Shown: positions 11,769-23,207 of the stretch, in pieces
How the letters are laid out: every line of letters begins with the position of its first letter
Numbering within the stretch: the stretch's first letter is position 1
From: Cervus elaphus
Taxonomy: Eukaryota > Chordata > Mammalia > Artiodactyla > Cervidae
Assembly (NCBI RefSeq): GCF_910594005.1
Contig: NC_057825.1
Coordinates: forward strand, 49,259,037 to 49,323,036
Direction: 5' to 3'
DNA: 64,000 nucleotides
Notes under the pieces: generated by a model
Database searches by the model: none
What the model saw: only the letters and a program-made list of their open reading frames with translations
Told to the model about the DNA's origin: nothing
Program-made: the position numbers and the translations under genes

Positions 11769-12296
11769 TTAACTAAATCTTAAGCATAAAAAAATTAAAA
11801 TATATGTCATGAAAAAAAAACATAAAAGTTAAAATGGTATAGTAATACTTCTAGCCTGTATTTTCTCTTCTGTATCTGTGGTGAGTGTGCTTATGTACAC
11901 ATACATACAGGGGAGAGGGGGTAAGAAGAGGGGGAGAGAGGAAGTGAGGGGAGAAAAAGAGAAAAGATACATTTAATGGCTACTGCAAAGTGTTTGAGAA
12001 AATGAACACACCATTTTTATTTCCTGTGATCAAGTTTATATTACTACTTTCCCGCTGGAAAATTTTCTTTAAATACATTTAAGATACTAGGTAAGGATAA
12101 AGAAATTATGCTTCTGAATAGCCTGACCATTTGATTCTCTGTTTTATTGTTAACTTAAGGGCAGCAGGATTTAGGTGAAAATCTCCTGGTCCATGTTAGA
12201 ATTTGGATTTCTTTTTTCTTTTTAAGGTTACTGCAAGATTTCTTTTTTTTTTTTTTTTTAATCTGTTACTTTTGACAGTTGCTTTTACACAGTATA
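11769..12296. other. Intronic DNA with purine-rich tract and poly-T
   Basis: A GA-rich low-complexity tract lies at 11909-11966 and a T run at 12240-12258. Nothing else recognised. Confidence 0.6.
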
Positions 12297-13540
12297 CTTC
12301 AGTTCAGTTCAGTTGCTCAGTCGTGTCCGACTCTTTGCGACCCCATGAATTGCAGCATGCCAGGCCTCGCTGTCCATCACCAACTCCCGGAGTTTACTCA
12401 AACTCGTGTCCATCGAGTCGGTGATGCCATCCAGACATCTCATCCTCTGTCGTCCCCTTCTCCTCCTGCCCCCAATCCCTCCCAGCATCAGGGTCTTTTC
12501 CAATGAGTCAACTCTTCTCATGAAGTGGCCAAAGTATTGGAGTTTCAGCTTCAGTATCAATCCTTCCAATGAACAGCCAGGACTGATCTCCTTCAGGATG
12601 GACTGGTTGGATCTCCTTGCAGTCCAAGGGACTCTCAAGAGTCTTCTCCAACACCACAGTTCAAAAGCATCAATTTTTCGGCGCTCAGCTTTCTTCACAG
12701 TCCAACTCTCACATCCATACATGACCACTGGAAAAACCATAGCCTTGACTAGACGGATCTTTGTTGGCAAAGTAATGTCTCTGCTTTTTAATATGCTATC
12801 TAGGTTGGTCATTACTTTCCTTCCAAGGAGTAAGCGTCTTTTAATTTCATGGCTGCAATCACCATCTGCAGTGGTTTTGGAGCCCCCCAAAATAATGTCT
12901 GACACTGTTTCCACTGTCTCTCCATCTATTTCCCATGAGGTGATGGGGCCAGATGCCATGATCTTAGTTTTCTGAATGTTGAGCTTTAAGCCATCTTCCT
13001 CACTCTCCTCTTTCACTTTCATCAAGAGGCTTTTTAGTTCACCTTCACTTTCTGCCATAAGGGTGGTGTCATCTGCATATCTGAGGATATTGATATTTCT
13101 CCTGGCAGTCTTGATTCCAGCTTGTGCTTCTGCCAGCCTAGCGTTTCTCATGATGTACCCTGCATATAAGTTAAATAAGCAGGGTGACAGTATACAGCCT
13201 TGACGTACTCCTTTTCCTATTTGGAACCAGTCTGTTGTTCCATGTCCAGTTCTAACTGTTGCTTCCTGACCTGCATACAGGTTTCTCAAGAGGCAGGTCA
13301 AGTGGTCTGGTATTCCCATCTCTTTCAGAATTTTCCACAGTTTATTGTGATCTACACAGTCAAAGGCTTTGGCATAGTCAATAAAACAGAAATAGATGTT
13401 TTTCTGGAACTCTCTTGCTTTTTCGATGATCTAGCAGATGTTGGCAATTTGATTTCTGGTTCCTTTGCCTTTTCTAAAACCAGCTTGAACATCTGGAAGT
13501 TCACGGTTCACGTATTGCTGAAGCCTGGCTTGGAGAATTA
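12297..13540 (-). mobile_element. BovB LINE, 5'-truncated, with long RT frame
   Basis: This is the best-preserved BovB in the window, about 1.24 kb from the short (TGAAC)-like 3' tail at 12297-12315 to its truncated 5' side near 13540. BovB is an RTE-clade LINE encoding an endonuclease and a reverse transcriptase; only the C-terminal RT part remains here. Beyond it at 13541 an L1 tail begins. Confidence 0.95.
12309..13430 (-). pseudogene. BovB reverse transcriptase C-terminal portion
   Basis: Open frame of about 373 sense codons read on the reverse strand, with first Met at 13319 (336 residues from there). From that Met, the RT palm motifs are visible: 'GVRQGCILSPCLFNLY' at residues 37-52 and the catalytic 'YADD' at 81-84. 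The rest matches the C-terminal BovB region with 'MYGCESWT' and 'CWRRLLRVPWTARRSNQSIL'. Upstream, an in-frame TAG at 13431-13433 replaces what is normally a Trp codon in this family, and the element is truncated shortly beyond. The endonuclease and the N-terminal RT motifs are absent, so it cannot make an active enzyme. The rather intact frame suggests a comparatively young insertion; that is an inference. Confidence 0.92.
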
Positions 13541-13797
13541 AATGTAGAGGGAGGGTAATTAGGAAGTTTGGAATGAACATAGATGCTCCGCTTTATTTAA
13601 AATAGATAATCAACAGGGAGTTACTCTATAGCACAGAGAACACTGGTCAATGTTATGTGACTGCCTGGATGGGAGGGGGGTTTGGGGCAAATGGATACAC
13701 GTATACATATGGCTGAGTCCCTTCACTGTTCACCTTAAACTACCACAACTTTGTTTGTTAATTGTCTATACCTCAACACAAAATAAAAAGTTAAAAG
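13541..13797 (+). mobile_element. L1 LINE 3'-UTR fragment
   Basis: Forward L1 tail: 'aaatagataatcaacaggga', 'tctatagcacagagaac', 'ttcaccttaaactaccacaa', ending in an 'aaaataaaaagttaaaa' adenine-rich tail near 13797. Confidence 0.72.
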
Positions 13798-16022
13798 GGG
13801 AGGGGAAGGGGATGGTCATCCTTACATTCACTTACAGTTAAATGGTGGTCACGTTTTTAGTACTATCATTAACCTCATGTTTCTTTCCTGGGGTCCTTTT
13901 AAGTTTCTGGTCTGCTTTGTGAGGATGTTTTTGTATGTGTTTGAGAAACTGGTTAATATAATCCTTAAATCCTCTTAACGAGGTATACATTGAAGTGTAA
14001 GGTCACCATTGCCAATTCCTTGGATTTGTGGACCTCACCTTTCTTTCAAGATTCCCCACTTGTCATTTGTGACTCAGGGCCATCTGGAGTGGGATGGTGG
14101 CACCAGTTTAAGTCGTTGTATGAAACATTACTCTGGCTTAACTTTTAATTTCCTATTTTAGATAAAAAGCCAATATAATGTCTGAGCATTTTCTTGGATC
14201 TGGTGGATTATCTACTACCTTCTGTAGAGTGTTTGCACCCTGTGTTGGAATCCACTGACTTTAAAGAAGGAAGATGTCAAACAAAATGGAGTTGTCAGTC
14301 AAAGATTATAGTAAAAAGACTAGATGAATTTTCAGGTTACAGAAGCTTTGGTTAGCTGGATCCTTTAGTGTTCCAATCAACATAGTGTTGATTGGAAAAT
14401 CATTTTTATTTATTGCAGTTTCAGATTTATATGTGTCTAGTCTTTCTTGTAATAGTCTAATTTCTTTATTCATTTTATTTGAAACTTGAATTCAAAATAG
14501 TGAATCATGAACATGATTTAGTCATTCTTCAATTTAAGGGAACATTAAGAATAGCATGGGATTTTCTCAGATGAGCGCTAATGTTTAGAACATTTAGGAT
14601 TTTTAAAAATGGAAACACTTCACTCACTTAAAATACCCGATTTTAAGCAGTTGCTCTTTCAGTGAATTCTGACACTGTTTCAGCGTCTTAATTTTGAGGA
14701 TCATTTTTCATTGCTGTACGTGTAGACATTTTGAAAGTTATGCAATTTTAGGAAAATCTGTGTTGTTACTAGATCTTTTAAACAAGTTTGTTTCATGTGA
14801 TTATTTGATTTACATGTTTTATCAAGTCTGAGCTGTCATCAATTGTAAGATATATATTTAAATACCTTTAAGAAAAAGTAAAATTCTATCAGATGTACCT
14901 TTTACATGGTAAAGATTATAGAATTCATTCTCACTTTGCATATTTAAAAGTGTGGGGAAAATGTATATCTTTGAATTGACAGGATATATTTAACTGTCTT
15001 CCATTAAAGACTTTTGGAGATTTTAAAGTATATATGAAATACTGAAACGTCAACATACCTTAAATGACAATGATTTTTTAAAAAATGAATTTGAGTATCA
15101 ATGAATGAAGATTGAGACTAATATCATAATAGTAAACATTAGACTGTATCATTTATAATAGGGCCACAGACTTTGGTTAATCCTTTTTTTTAATTAAAGT
15201 TAGTGCAAAAAGGAACAGTTTATCTATTACACAATTTAATGTCCATGAAATAAACTCAAACCAGCTTCTAAGGAGAGGTTCCAATATTCTTGAAAGTACT
15301 AGAATCATACAAAGATTTCTCAGTATTACATTAAGAATGATATCTTATCTATGACTTTAGATTACACACAGTGAGCTTTCTACTACCCTTTGTGAGTACC
15401 CCTCCAATGAGATAAGTGGTATCACAGTGAGGCAGTATAAACATTTCCACCAGTGTCCAGTATAATACCATTTCTCTCTTTGCTTATTTGTTTTTAGTGT
15501 GTTTGAGATATATAATAGGTGGAAAGAGAGGTGGCCTGAACTTCCTTCAAGCACAACTGAATACTGCTTCTCTCAGACAAGTTCTGGATGGCAGTGAGTC
15601 TAGACCATACTCCTTGGAGGTTACAGGAAATTTAGCTCATTATGCTGCTACTTAAATATGAAACAGCATGCCTTGACACAGAGAGGAAAATGTTAATTTA
15701 ACATCTTTTAAATTTTAGAGAAAATTATTTTTTTTCTGAAGAACAGGTGCCTAAAGAGAAGGCCAGTCTATTTCTCTTGGCTGTAGATGCTGGTGAGAAA
15801 CTTGCTAGGAAGTAAGTTTGAATCACTTCTAATCTAAAAATGAATGGGTGATCCGCGGCCCAACTCATTCACTCTGTAAATTGTAACCAGAGAAAGTTTA
15901 TCCTAGAAAAAAAAATTAATGTATCTATAACTGGCTCTTCATCTTGGCCATAGAAATTCCTCAAACCCAATCACAGAATATCTTTTTAGGGTTAGTTTTA
16001 AAGATCTGCTTTTTGTTGTTAA
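13798..16022. other. Long repeat-poor intronic stretch
   Basis: About 2.2 kb without any repeat I recognise and without an exon-like frame. It is one of the longest quiet stretches of the window. Confidence 0.55.
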
Positions 16023-16737
16023 CAGATTTTCCTTGACTTATAATGAGGTTATGTCCTGATAAACTCATCGTAAGTTGAAAGTATCATGTTGTAAATTCAT
16101 TTAATCTAACATACTGAACATCAGATGTTAATAGAGCTTACCTTAAATGTGCTTTGAACATAGCTTTATAGATGGGCAAAATCATCTTACACAAAACCTG
16201 TATTATTTATTTTTTCAAAAATTAAAAAAAAATTACTTTGGGCTATAGTTGATTTACAATGTTATGTAATTTTCAAGTGTACAAAAATCTGATCCAGTTA
16301 CACATATACCTAACATATAGCACTGGGAACTCTGCTCAATATTCTTTAGCCTACATAGGAAAATAATTTGAAAAAGAATAGATACATGTATATGGATAAC
16401 TAAAGCATATTTTAAATAAAGTGTTGAATCCCTAATGTAACTGATTGAATACTGTACTGAAAGTGAAAAATGGAATAGTTGGATGAGTACAGAATAGTTA
16501 TAAGTGAATCCATTGTTTCTCCTTGTGATTATGGAATGGTGGGTTGACTGGGAACTGAGGCTGCCTCTACCTAGCATCACGAAAGAGTATCATAGCACAT
16601 ATTGCTAGCCCAGGAAAAGATCAAAAATCAATGTTCTAAGAATAAATGTGTATTTCTACTGAATGTATATTGCTTTCTCACCATTGTTAAGTTGAAAAGT
16701 CTGTAAGTCAAACCATCATAAGTTGGAAACTATCTGT
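16023..16737. mobile_element. Tigger-like non-autonomous DNA transposon with L1 insert
   Basis: The ends are imperfect inverted repeats: 'acagattttccttgactta' at the left against 'aagttggaaactatctgt' at the right. Internal phrases 'aaagtgttgaatccc' and 'tactgtactgaaagtgaaaa' match a MER-type Tigger MITE. The middle (about 16215-16413) is L1-derived. Confidence 0.65.
16215..16413. mobile_element. Inverted L1 3'-UTR pieces
   Basis: Bases 16225-16310 read as antisense L1 tail ('ctatagttgatttacaatg'), whereas 16312-16413 read as sense tail ('tagcactgggaactctgctc', 'gaaaaagaatagatacat'). The change of orientation inside one insert suggests an inverted insertion. Confidence 0.55.
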
Positions 16738-17047
16738 ATACTCTTCAAGATAAAGTATTTGGGGAAAGATACCAAAGCATCTGAGTGAGAAGGCCCTATT
16801 TAAAGTTGGGAATGAGTCTACCAAAAATAATAAATGGGAAACATTACATATAGGATTTCCTTATAGCAGTAATCAACTAGTGGCAGTTCAGGTCTGTTTT
16901 AGATATAATAAAACCTTACCTTCAAAGCTTAAGAATGCATGCTTCCAGGACTCACTTATCAGTTCACTTATCAGTGAACAAACATCCTGATCTACCTTGT
17001 CAATATCAGATAACTCGGAAGAAATTTCAAAGACAAAGTGATGAGAA
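16738..17047. other. Intronic DNA, nothing recognised
   Basis: No repeat or exon recognised. Confidence 0.5.
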
Positions 17048-17056
17048 TTATTCTTC

Positions 17057-17683
17057 AGTTCAGTTCAGTCACTCAGTCATGTCCGACTCTTTGCGATCCC
17101 ATGAACCGCAGCACACCAGGCCTCTCTGTCCATCACCACCTCCCAGAGTTTACCCAAATTCATGTCCATTGAGTCAGTGATGCCATCCAAGCATCTCATC
17201 CTCTGTTGCCCCTTCTCCTCCTGCCCTCCTCAACCTTTCCCAGCACTAGGGTCTTTTCAAATGAATGAGCTCTTCACATCAGGTGGCCAGAGTATTGGAG
17301 TTTCAGCTTCAACATCAGTCCTTCCAATGAACATCCATGACTGATCTCCTTTGGATGGACTGGTTGGATCTCCTTGAAGTCCAAGGGACTCTCAAGAGTC
17401 TTCTCCAACACCACAGTTCAAAAGCATCAATTCTTCTGTGCTCAGTTTTCTTTATAGTCCAACTCTCACATCCATACATGACCACTGGAGAAACCATAGC
17501 CTTGACTATACGGACCTTTGTTGACAAAGTAATGTCTCTGCTTTTTAATATGCTGTCTAGGTTGGTCATAACTTTTCTTCCAAGGAGTAAGCATCTTTTA
17601 ATTTCATGGCTCAATCCCCATCTGCAGTGATTTTGGAGCCCCCCAAAATAAAGTCTGACACTGTTTCCACTGTTTCCCCATTC
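17057..17683 (-). mobile_element. BovB LINE, 5'-truncated
   Basis: Antisense copy with intact 3' tail (cagttcagttcagtcactcag). The flanks ttattcttc (17048-17056) and ttattcctc (17684-17692) are a probable 9-bp target duplication with one change. The reverse frame 17315-17614 keeps 'MYGCESWT' but the frames are broken. Confidence 0.92.
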
Positions 17684-17692
17684 TTATTCCTC

Positions 17693-18102
17693 TTAAAATG
17701 ACTAGTACATCATTACAAAAGATCATCGTTTGTAATTCTGACTTCTGAAGCTGTGGAAGCATCAATAACTATGGTTCTTGTAGTTACTTCTTTTTTTCTA
17801 AAGCAGGGTATGGAGTTTTGTTTGGGAAAAAACACCAGTTCAATATGAAATTCTAACGCAGTAGTTTCTATCACATGGAAGTCTTACTTTAGCTATCAGT
17901 GAGACTACTATGTCTGTATTATCACTTCTTTTTGATAGAGCACTAACATCATCATGCTGGTTTCTCTTCAAAATGTACAGTATACATATACCTTAAATTT
18001 CATGGAGATTCTGTGCAAGGAAATAGCTTTTAATGGGCTATACCACAAGGTGAGCATATATAGGAAGCCATATTTATGCTTATTATATAATTACTAAATG
18101 AA
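17693..18102. other. Intronic DNA, nothing recognised
   Basis: No repeat or exon recognised. Confidence 0.5.
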
Positions 18103-18113
18103 TAGATTAAGTT

Positions 18114-18337
18114 GTTTCTGTGTGTGCATTAGTCACTCAGTCGAGTCACTCTTTGTGACCTCATAGACTGTAGCCCACCAGGCTCCTCTGTCCATGGAAT
18201 TGTCCAGGCAAGAATACTGACATAGGTTCCCATTCCCTTCACCAGGGGATCTTCCCAACCCAGGGATTGAATCTGCATCTCCTGTGTCTTCTGCATTGCA
18301 GGCAGATTCTTTACCATCTGAGCTACCAGGGAAACCC
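18114..18337 (-). mobile_element. Bov-tA SINE (first of a stacked pair)
   Basis: Reverse copy flanked by tagattaagtt (18103-18113) and tagattaggtt (18338-18348). The right flank is also the left flank of the next SINE. Confidence 0.92.
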
Positions 18338-18348
18338 TAGATTAGGTT

Positions 18349-18566
18349 GAAAGTGAAAGTGTTGGCTGCTCAGTTGTGTCCAACTTTTTGTGACCCCTTA
18401 GACTGTAGCCTACCAAGCTCCTCTGTCCATAGAATTTTCCAAGCAAGAATACTGGAGTGGATTGCCATTTCCTTTTCCAGGGATCTTCCCAATCCAGGGA
18501 TCAAATCTGGGCCTCCTGCATTGCAGGCAGATTCTTTACTCTCTGAGCCACCAGAGAAGCCCCAGA
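18349..18566 (-). mobile_element. Bov-tA SINE (second of a stacked pair)
   Basis: Reverse copy with a perfect 11-bp duplication, tagattaggtt, at 18338-18348 and 18567-18577. Confidence 0.93.
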
Positions 18567-18577
18567 TAGATTAGGTT

Positions 18578-19448
18578 ATCTGGGAGTTATTCAAGGAAGA
18601 CTTCATTTTGACTCATTACTTGGTAATTTTTTTTTTTTTTGGTAATAATTTTTTAACTTGGTACTTCTCAAAACCTGACTTAAGATTCTATTACCATTAG
18701 AGCATTTTAACTCCATTAAAGAGTTTTCCTCGTTAACAAGTTTTTCATTTATCTTTAGTTGCTCCTGGAATAAATAACTTGTTTTTGATAATTTTGTTTT
18801 CAAATAGTCACCTCACAGTACTCTTGCTTTTTTTAAGCTGCAATAGTAATCAAAGCTCTCTGTTATGTTTGCTGAGTAATTATGACAAATAAAATGCTTC
18901 AGAGCAGTGCAGCAATAGAATTCATAAAGTCTTACTACACACATCTGAAGAGTACATGAATCTAGTAAAATGGTGCCCAAGTCATCATTCTTTTATTTAT
19001 TTTTATTTTTTAATTTTCAACTCTTGATTCTCTTTTATTGGTTTTCTGGAGAGCTCAAATATTGGCTTAAGTCACAGCATTCACATCTGTATACTCTTAC
19101 TTTTCCAAGTTTCTTATGATTGCCTAATAGAGAAAATTGCCTTTCAACTATTTGATCAACTCACTGACAAATTGTTTTTATGTATGTCACGGCCCCTAAG
19201 ATAAGAGGAAAGATTTACCTCTAGAAGCCATTGCTATTTCTTTCTCACTTTCTTTTGCTTCACCTAAACCTCTGTTTCTGAAAGTAAAGCCTATAAATGA
19301 TATATAACCTAATTTTATGTGATGATTGTGAAATATCCTAGCAGAGACCTACATAGACAGAAGCACTGTAAGATCTACGAATTTGCCTTCTAACAAGATC
19401 AAGGTGACTCTACAGTATAATAAATCTGATAATCATTTTTCTAGAATT
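18578..19448. other. Intronic DNA, nothing recognised
   Basis: Contains a T run at 18629-18640. No gene or repeat recognised. Confidence 0.5.
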
Positions 19449-19600
19449 CAGTAATTCTCAGATTTTATTGGGCATATGAATTACTTAGGAATCTTGTTAA
19501 AATACAGAATCTCTTTTAGTAGGTCTGGAGTGGGCCTTAGAGCCTATATTTCTAACAGTTCCTAGGTGACAGTGCTAATCTCCAGAGCTTACTTTGAATC
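19449..19600 (+). mobile_element. MER5-type hAT transposon fossil
   Basis: Characteristic order: 'cagtaattctcag', 'atcttgttaaaatacagaat', 'agtaggtctggagtgggcc', 'atttctaacagttcctaggt'. It is an ancient non-autonomous element. Confidence 0.8.
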
Positions 19601-19990
19601 AACTGCCCTATGGGTAAGGCTTAGACAAACTACACTGTTGTTGGTTATGGACACAATTGCTAAGACAAAATGCCTTAGTGCTCTCACCATTGCTTATCAT
19701 TTTGGAAAAAGTCTTCTGTGTTTATTGCACTTATATGTCCAGGAAGCAGAGAACTGATCAAATAGAAGAGATGTAGTCAGATAAGTTGTCTTACAATAAA
19801 ACAAAGTGCAAGAAAAAGAAAGGATGATGTGGTGTTGGCTAACTGCATTACTTACTGTTGTATAAGAATGGAGGGTCTATTCCTATAATAGAATATTAGG
19901 TGATGAGAAGTCTATGAGTTTTATACTCATATCACACTGATCCCATCACTTCATGGCAAATAGAAGGGAGAAAAGTGGAAGCAGTAATAA
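19601..19990. other. Intronic DNA, nothing recognised
   Basis: No repeat or exon recognised. Confidence 0.5.
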
Positions 19991-20586
19991 GACTTTATTT
20001 TCTTGGGCTTGAAACTCTGTGAACCGTGACTGTAACCATAAAATTAAAAGATGTGCTCCTTGAAAGCAAAGCGATGACAAACTTAGACAACATGTTAAAA
20101 AGCAGAGACAACACTTTACTGACAAAGGTCTGTATAGTCAAAACTATGGTTTTTCCAGAAGTCATGTGTGGATGTGAGAGTTGGACCATGTAGAAGGCTG
20201 AATGTTGAAGAACTGATGCTTTTGAATTGTGATCTGGAGAAGACTTGAGGGTCCCTTGAAATGCAAGGAGATCAAACCTATCAATCCAAAAGGAAATCAA
20301 CCCTGAATATTGATTGGAAGGACTGATTCTGAAGCTGAAGCTCCAGTATTTTGGCCACCTGATGGGAAGAGCCAACTCATTAGAAAAGACCCTGATGGCT
20401 GGGAAAGATTAAAGGCAAAAAAAGAAGAGGGAAGCAGAGGATGAGATGATTAGATAGCATCACTGACTGAATGGATAGGAATTTGAGCAAACTCCAGGAG
20501 ATAGTAAAGGACAGGGAAGCCTGGCATGCTGCAGTCCATGGGGTCACAGAGAGTCAGACACGATTTAGTGACTGAACAACAACAGC
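19991..20586 (+). mobile_element. BovB LINE 3' end, sense orientation
   Basis: One of three BovB pieces in the sense orientation. It runs from the 'ttattttcttgggcttgaaa' equivalent through 'tgtggatgtgagagttggac' to 'acgatttagtgactgaacaac'. The frames are destroyed by many changes. Confidence 0.9.
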
Positions 20587-20939
20587 ACCATACCATGACA
20601 TATCTGAAAATAGGTGCCAAGCCTCTGACTATTGCTGAGCTTTTCCATTGGCCAGGGTTCACTGGGATCATCATTATGTCAAGGTGGCAAGACCATTGAC
20701 CACTTATACTCTCATCTATGAACTGTAGGATTTTTTCTCTTCTTTGATGAGAGGCAGAGACTTTGAGGAAATATTTGAGGTGGGACTAAATAAAGTCAAG
20801 TATCCTTTTAAGCTAAGATTGAGGAATGTACTGAGAGGGACCTTATTGAAAATTTAGAGAGAAGTTGACACAGCTAATGAGTCTGAATGATGTGATCAGT
20901 AGATCCACTTAAAGAGTGTTGATACAAAACTATACTTAG
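20587..20939. other. Intronic DNA, nothing recognised
   Basis: No repeat or exon recognised. Confidence 0.5.
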
Positions 20940-21049
20940 AAATGATCCGAGAACCCCTATGTTCACAGTGCATTGTTCACAATAGTCAAGTCATGGAAAT
21001 AACCTAAATGTCCACTGAAAGATGAATCGATAAAATTGTGGTATATGTA

Positions 21050-21082
<33 letters not shown>

Positions 21083-21545
21083 GTACACACAATGGAATAT
21101 TGCTCAGTCATAAAAACATAATAAAACAATGCAATTTGCAGCAACATGGATGGACCTACAGATTATCATACTAAGTGAAGTAAGTCAGAAAGAGAAAGAC
21201 AAATATATGATATCACTTATATGTGGAATCTGAAAAGTACACAAATGAACTTATATTTAAAACAGAAACAGAGTCATAGAGAACAAACTTGTGGTTGCCA
21301 CAAGGGAGAAGAGGTGGGGGAGGGATGGATTGGCTGTTGGGGATTAGCAGATGCAAATTATTTTATATAGAATGTACAAACAACAGAGTTCTACTGTACA
21401 GTACAGAAAACCATATTCAATATACTGTGATAAGCCATAATGGAAAAGAATATGAAAAAGTTATATAACAATCACTTCACTGTACAGCAGAAATTAATAC
21501 AATGTTGTAAATCAACTACACTTCAACAAAATAAATTTTTAAAGT
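20940..21545 (+). mobile_element. L1 LINE 3' end
   Basis: Sense L1 covering the ORF2 end ('gtccactgaaagatgaat', 'tggaatattgctcagtcat', 'gcaacatggatggacctac') and the 3' UTR to an A-rich end near 21545. It is diverged and not coding. Confidence 0.88.
21045..21081. repeat. (GT)n(AT)n microsatellite in L1
   Basis: A run of about 11 GT units followed by about 6 AT units, replacing the 'gtggtatatatac' segment of the L1. Confidence 0.95.
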
Positions 21546-21919
21546 AAAGGTTGGTGGAAGCAGCAAGTCTTTACTAATGTAGGAGGGAGAAGATAAAGGT
21601 AGGGACAGAAAGACGTAAGCTTGATGGCCCTTCTAAAAGCTATTGGAGTTTGGAGAAGGAAGATATGTTGCTAAGAGAACAAGCCAGGAAATATTTCTAG
21701 GAGAAAGAAGAGGTGGGTCAATAGCACAAAATGAGACAGAGTAGTCTGATAAGAAAAAAATAATTTGATTCGGGCAATTCATTAACTACCTTAGTGAGAG
21801 ATCAGTTTAAAGAGGACTCTGCTTCAAGATGTGTGGGGATGAAAGTAAAATTTCAGTGGCCTGAGAAATTAATGGAAAGAGAACAAGGACACTAACAAAT
21901 ATGCTTCTCATTTTCAAAA
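21546..21919. other. Intronic DNA, nothing recognised
   Basis: No repeat or exon recognised. Confidence 0.5.
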
Positions 21920-22150
21920 AATATATTTGCACTGACTAATAAAATCTAGACTCCTTCGCTCAGCTTTCAGAACCTTTCAAAGTTTTATTCCACCACATGT
22001 GTCTAACCTTGTTTTCTATATCATTGATGTACAGCCCCCTTCTCAAGTGAGAATGGTCTCCTTACTGCCTAGAAAACACCATGTCCATTTTCGCATTTCA
22101 GTGTTCATGCTATTACTCTGCATATCTGTTGCTGAAACTTTATGTTCTCT
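21920..22150 (+). mobile_element. L2 LINE fragment
   Basis: Diverged L2 3' region: 'taaaatctagactccttcgc', 'ttcagaacctttcaaagtt', 'attactctgcatatctgttg'. Confidence 0.5.
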
Positions 22151-23207
22151 ATATTTTTTTTAATCTGCACAAAAGATATGCTTACAAATTGTTAGAGAGG
22201 TAATGGGACTGTGTAGATCTTGAATGACTGTTGGGTGAAAGTTGGTGTGGGGATTAGACAGTGCCTGGTTAGGGTAAGTGGAGGCATTCCATTCAACCAA
22301 GAGTTTCTACGGAATAATCATCTCTTAAAAGTTTGCCAAGAAGATGCACTAGATAGGTAAAAGTCTGTAGGTCATGTCTGCCCCAGACCTAGTCCCAGCC
22401 TCAATGTCAAACTTAAGCACAGAAGTTTATAGTCTCCAAGGCTCATTGGTATGTGTCTTTATTATTTAAATCATCTTTTATGTTCCTCATCAAAATTATA
22501 ATTTTCTTCATACAGCATTCTATATTTTGTGTTACAGTTATCTTGGATAATATTGATTTATGGTTATTGTGAATAGGATATTTTAAACTAGATTTTTCAT
22601 TGGTAATGCTGATCTACTTGACTTGTATTGCTGTCTAGTATTAGCCACAAATAGTTCTAATAGTTTTTCTTTTAATTCTTTTGTATTTTCTTGATACTAT
22701 CATAATCTCTATAAGTAATTACAATTTAGTGTCTACCTTTATAATATTTATATCTGTCCTGTCTTTTTTCATATCTAAATGGTTGACTTTGTACTTTAAC
22801 AAAACACTGAATAACAATGGGGAGAGTTAACAATTATTTCTGTATTCTAAACTGATTAAGACATGAGCATTTTGGAGCCACCTAATTTTCTCTCTATTCT
22901 GTGCTCTTATATCCGTTTACGTTCTTCCACCTGTGAGTAAATGAGTTTGCTTTCTAAAAGAGGACTGAAATGATTTGCTGCATTTGAAAGTAATCACACT
23001 TTTCTTAGGACCTTCCTGGTAATACTCCATGTTTTATTTTTTGGCACAAACATAACAGATACTTCATACAGACTTGCTATTATGAACATTACCTAAACTG
23101 TGCTTAATACAGTAATGAACCATGAGATAACAGAAAAGTTGACATTTGTTTGCCTTTACGGAAAAGGAACCACAATGTAGTCATTTTGATAGATTCATTA
23201 TCACCTT
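22151..23207. other. Intronic DNA, nothing recognised
   Basis: About 1 kb without recognised repeat or exon. Confidence 0.5.

Noticed and set aside
11909..11966. Purine-rich tract as a regulatory element
   Set aside because: Simple GA-rich low complexity; nothing in the sequence supports a specific function.
12406..12975. 189-codon forward reading frame
   Set aside because: It is the complement of the BovB RT frame on the minus strand.
16254..16580. 108-codon reverse reading frame
   Set aside because: It spans the L1/MITE mosaic and has no protein signature.
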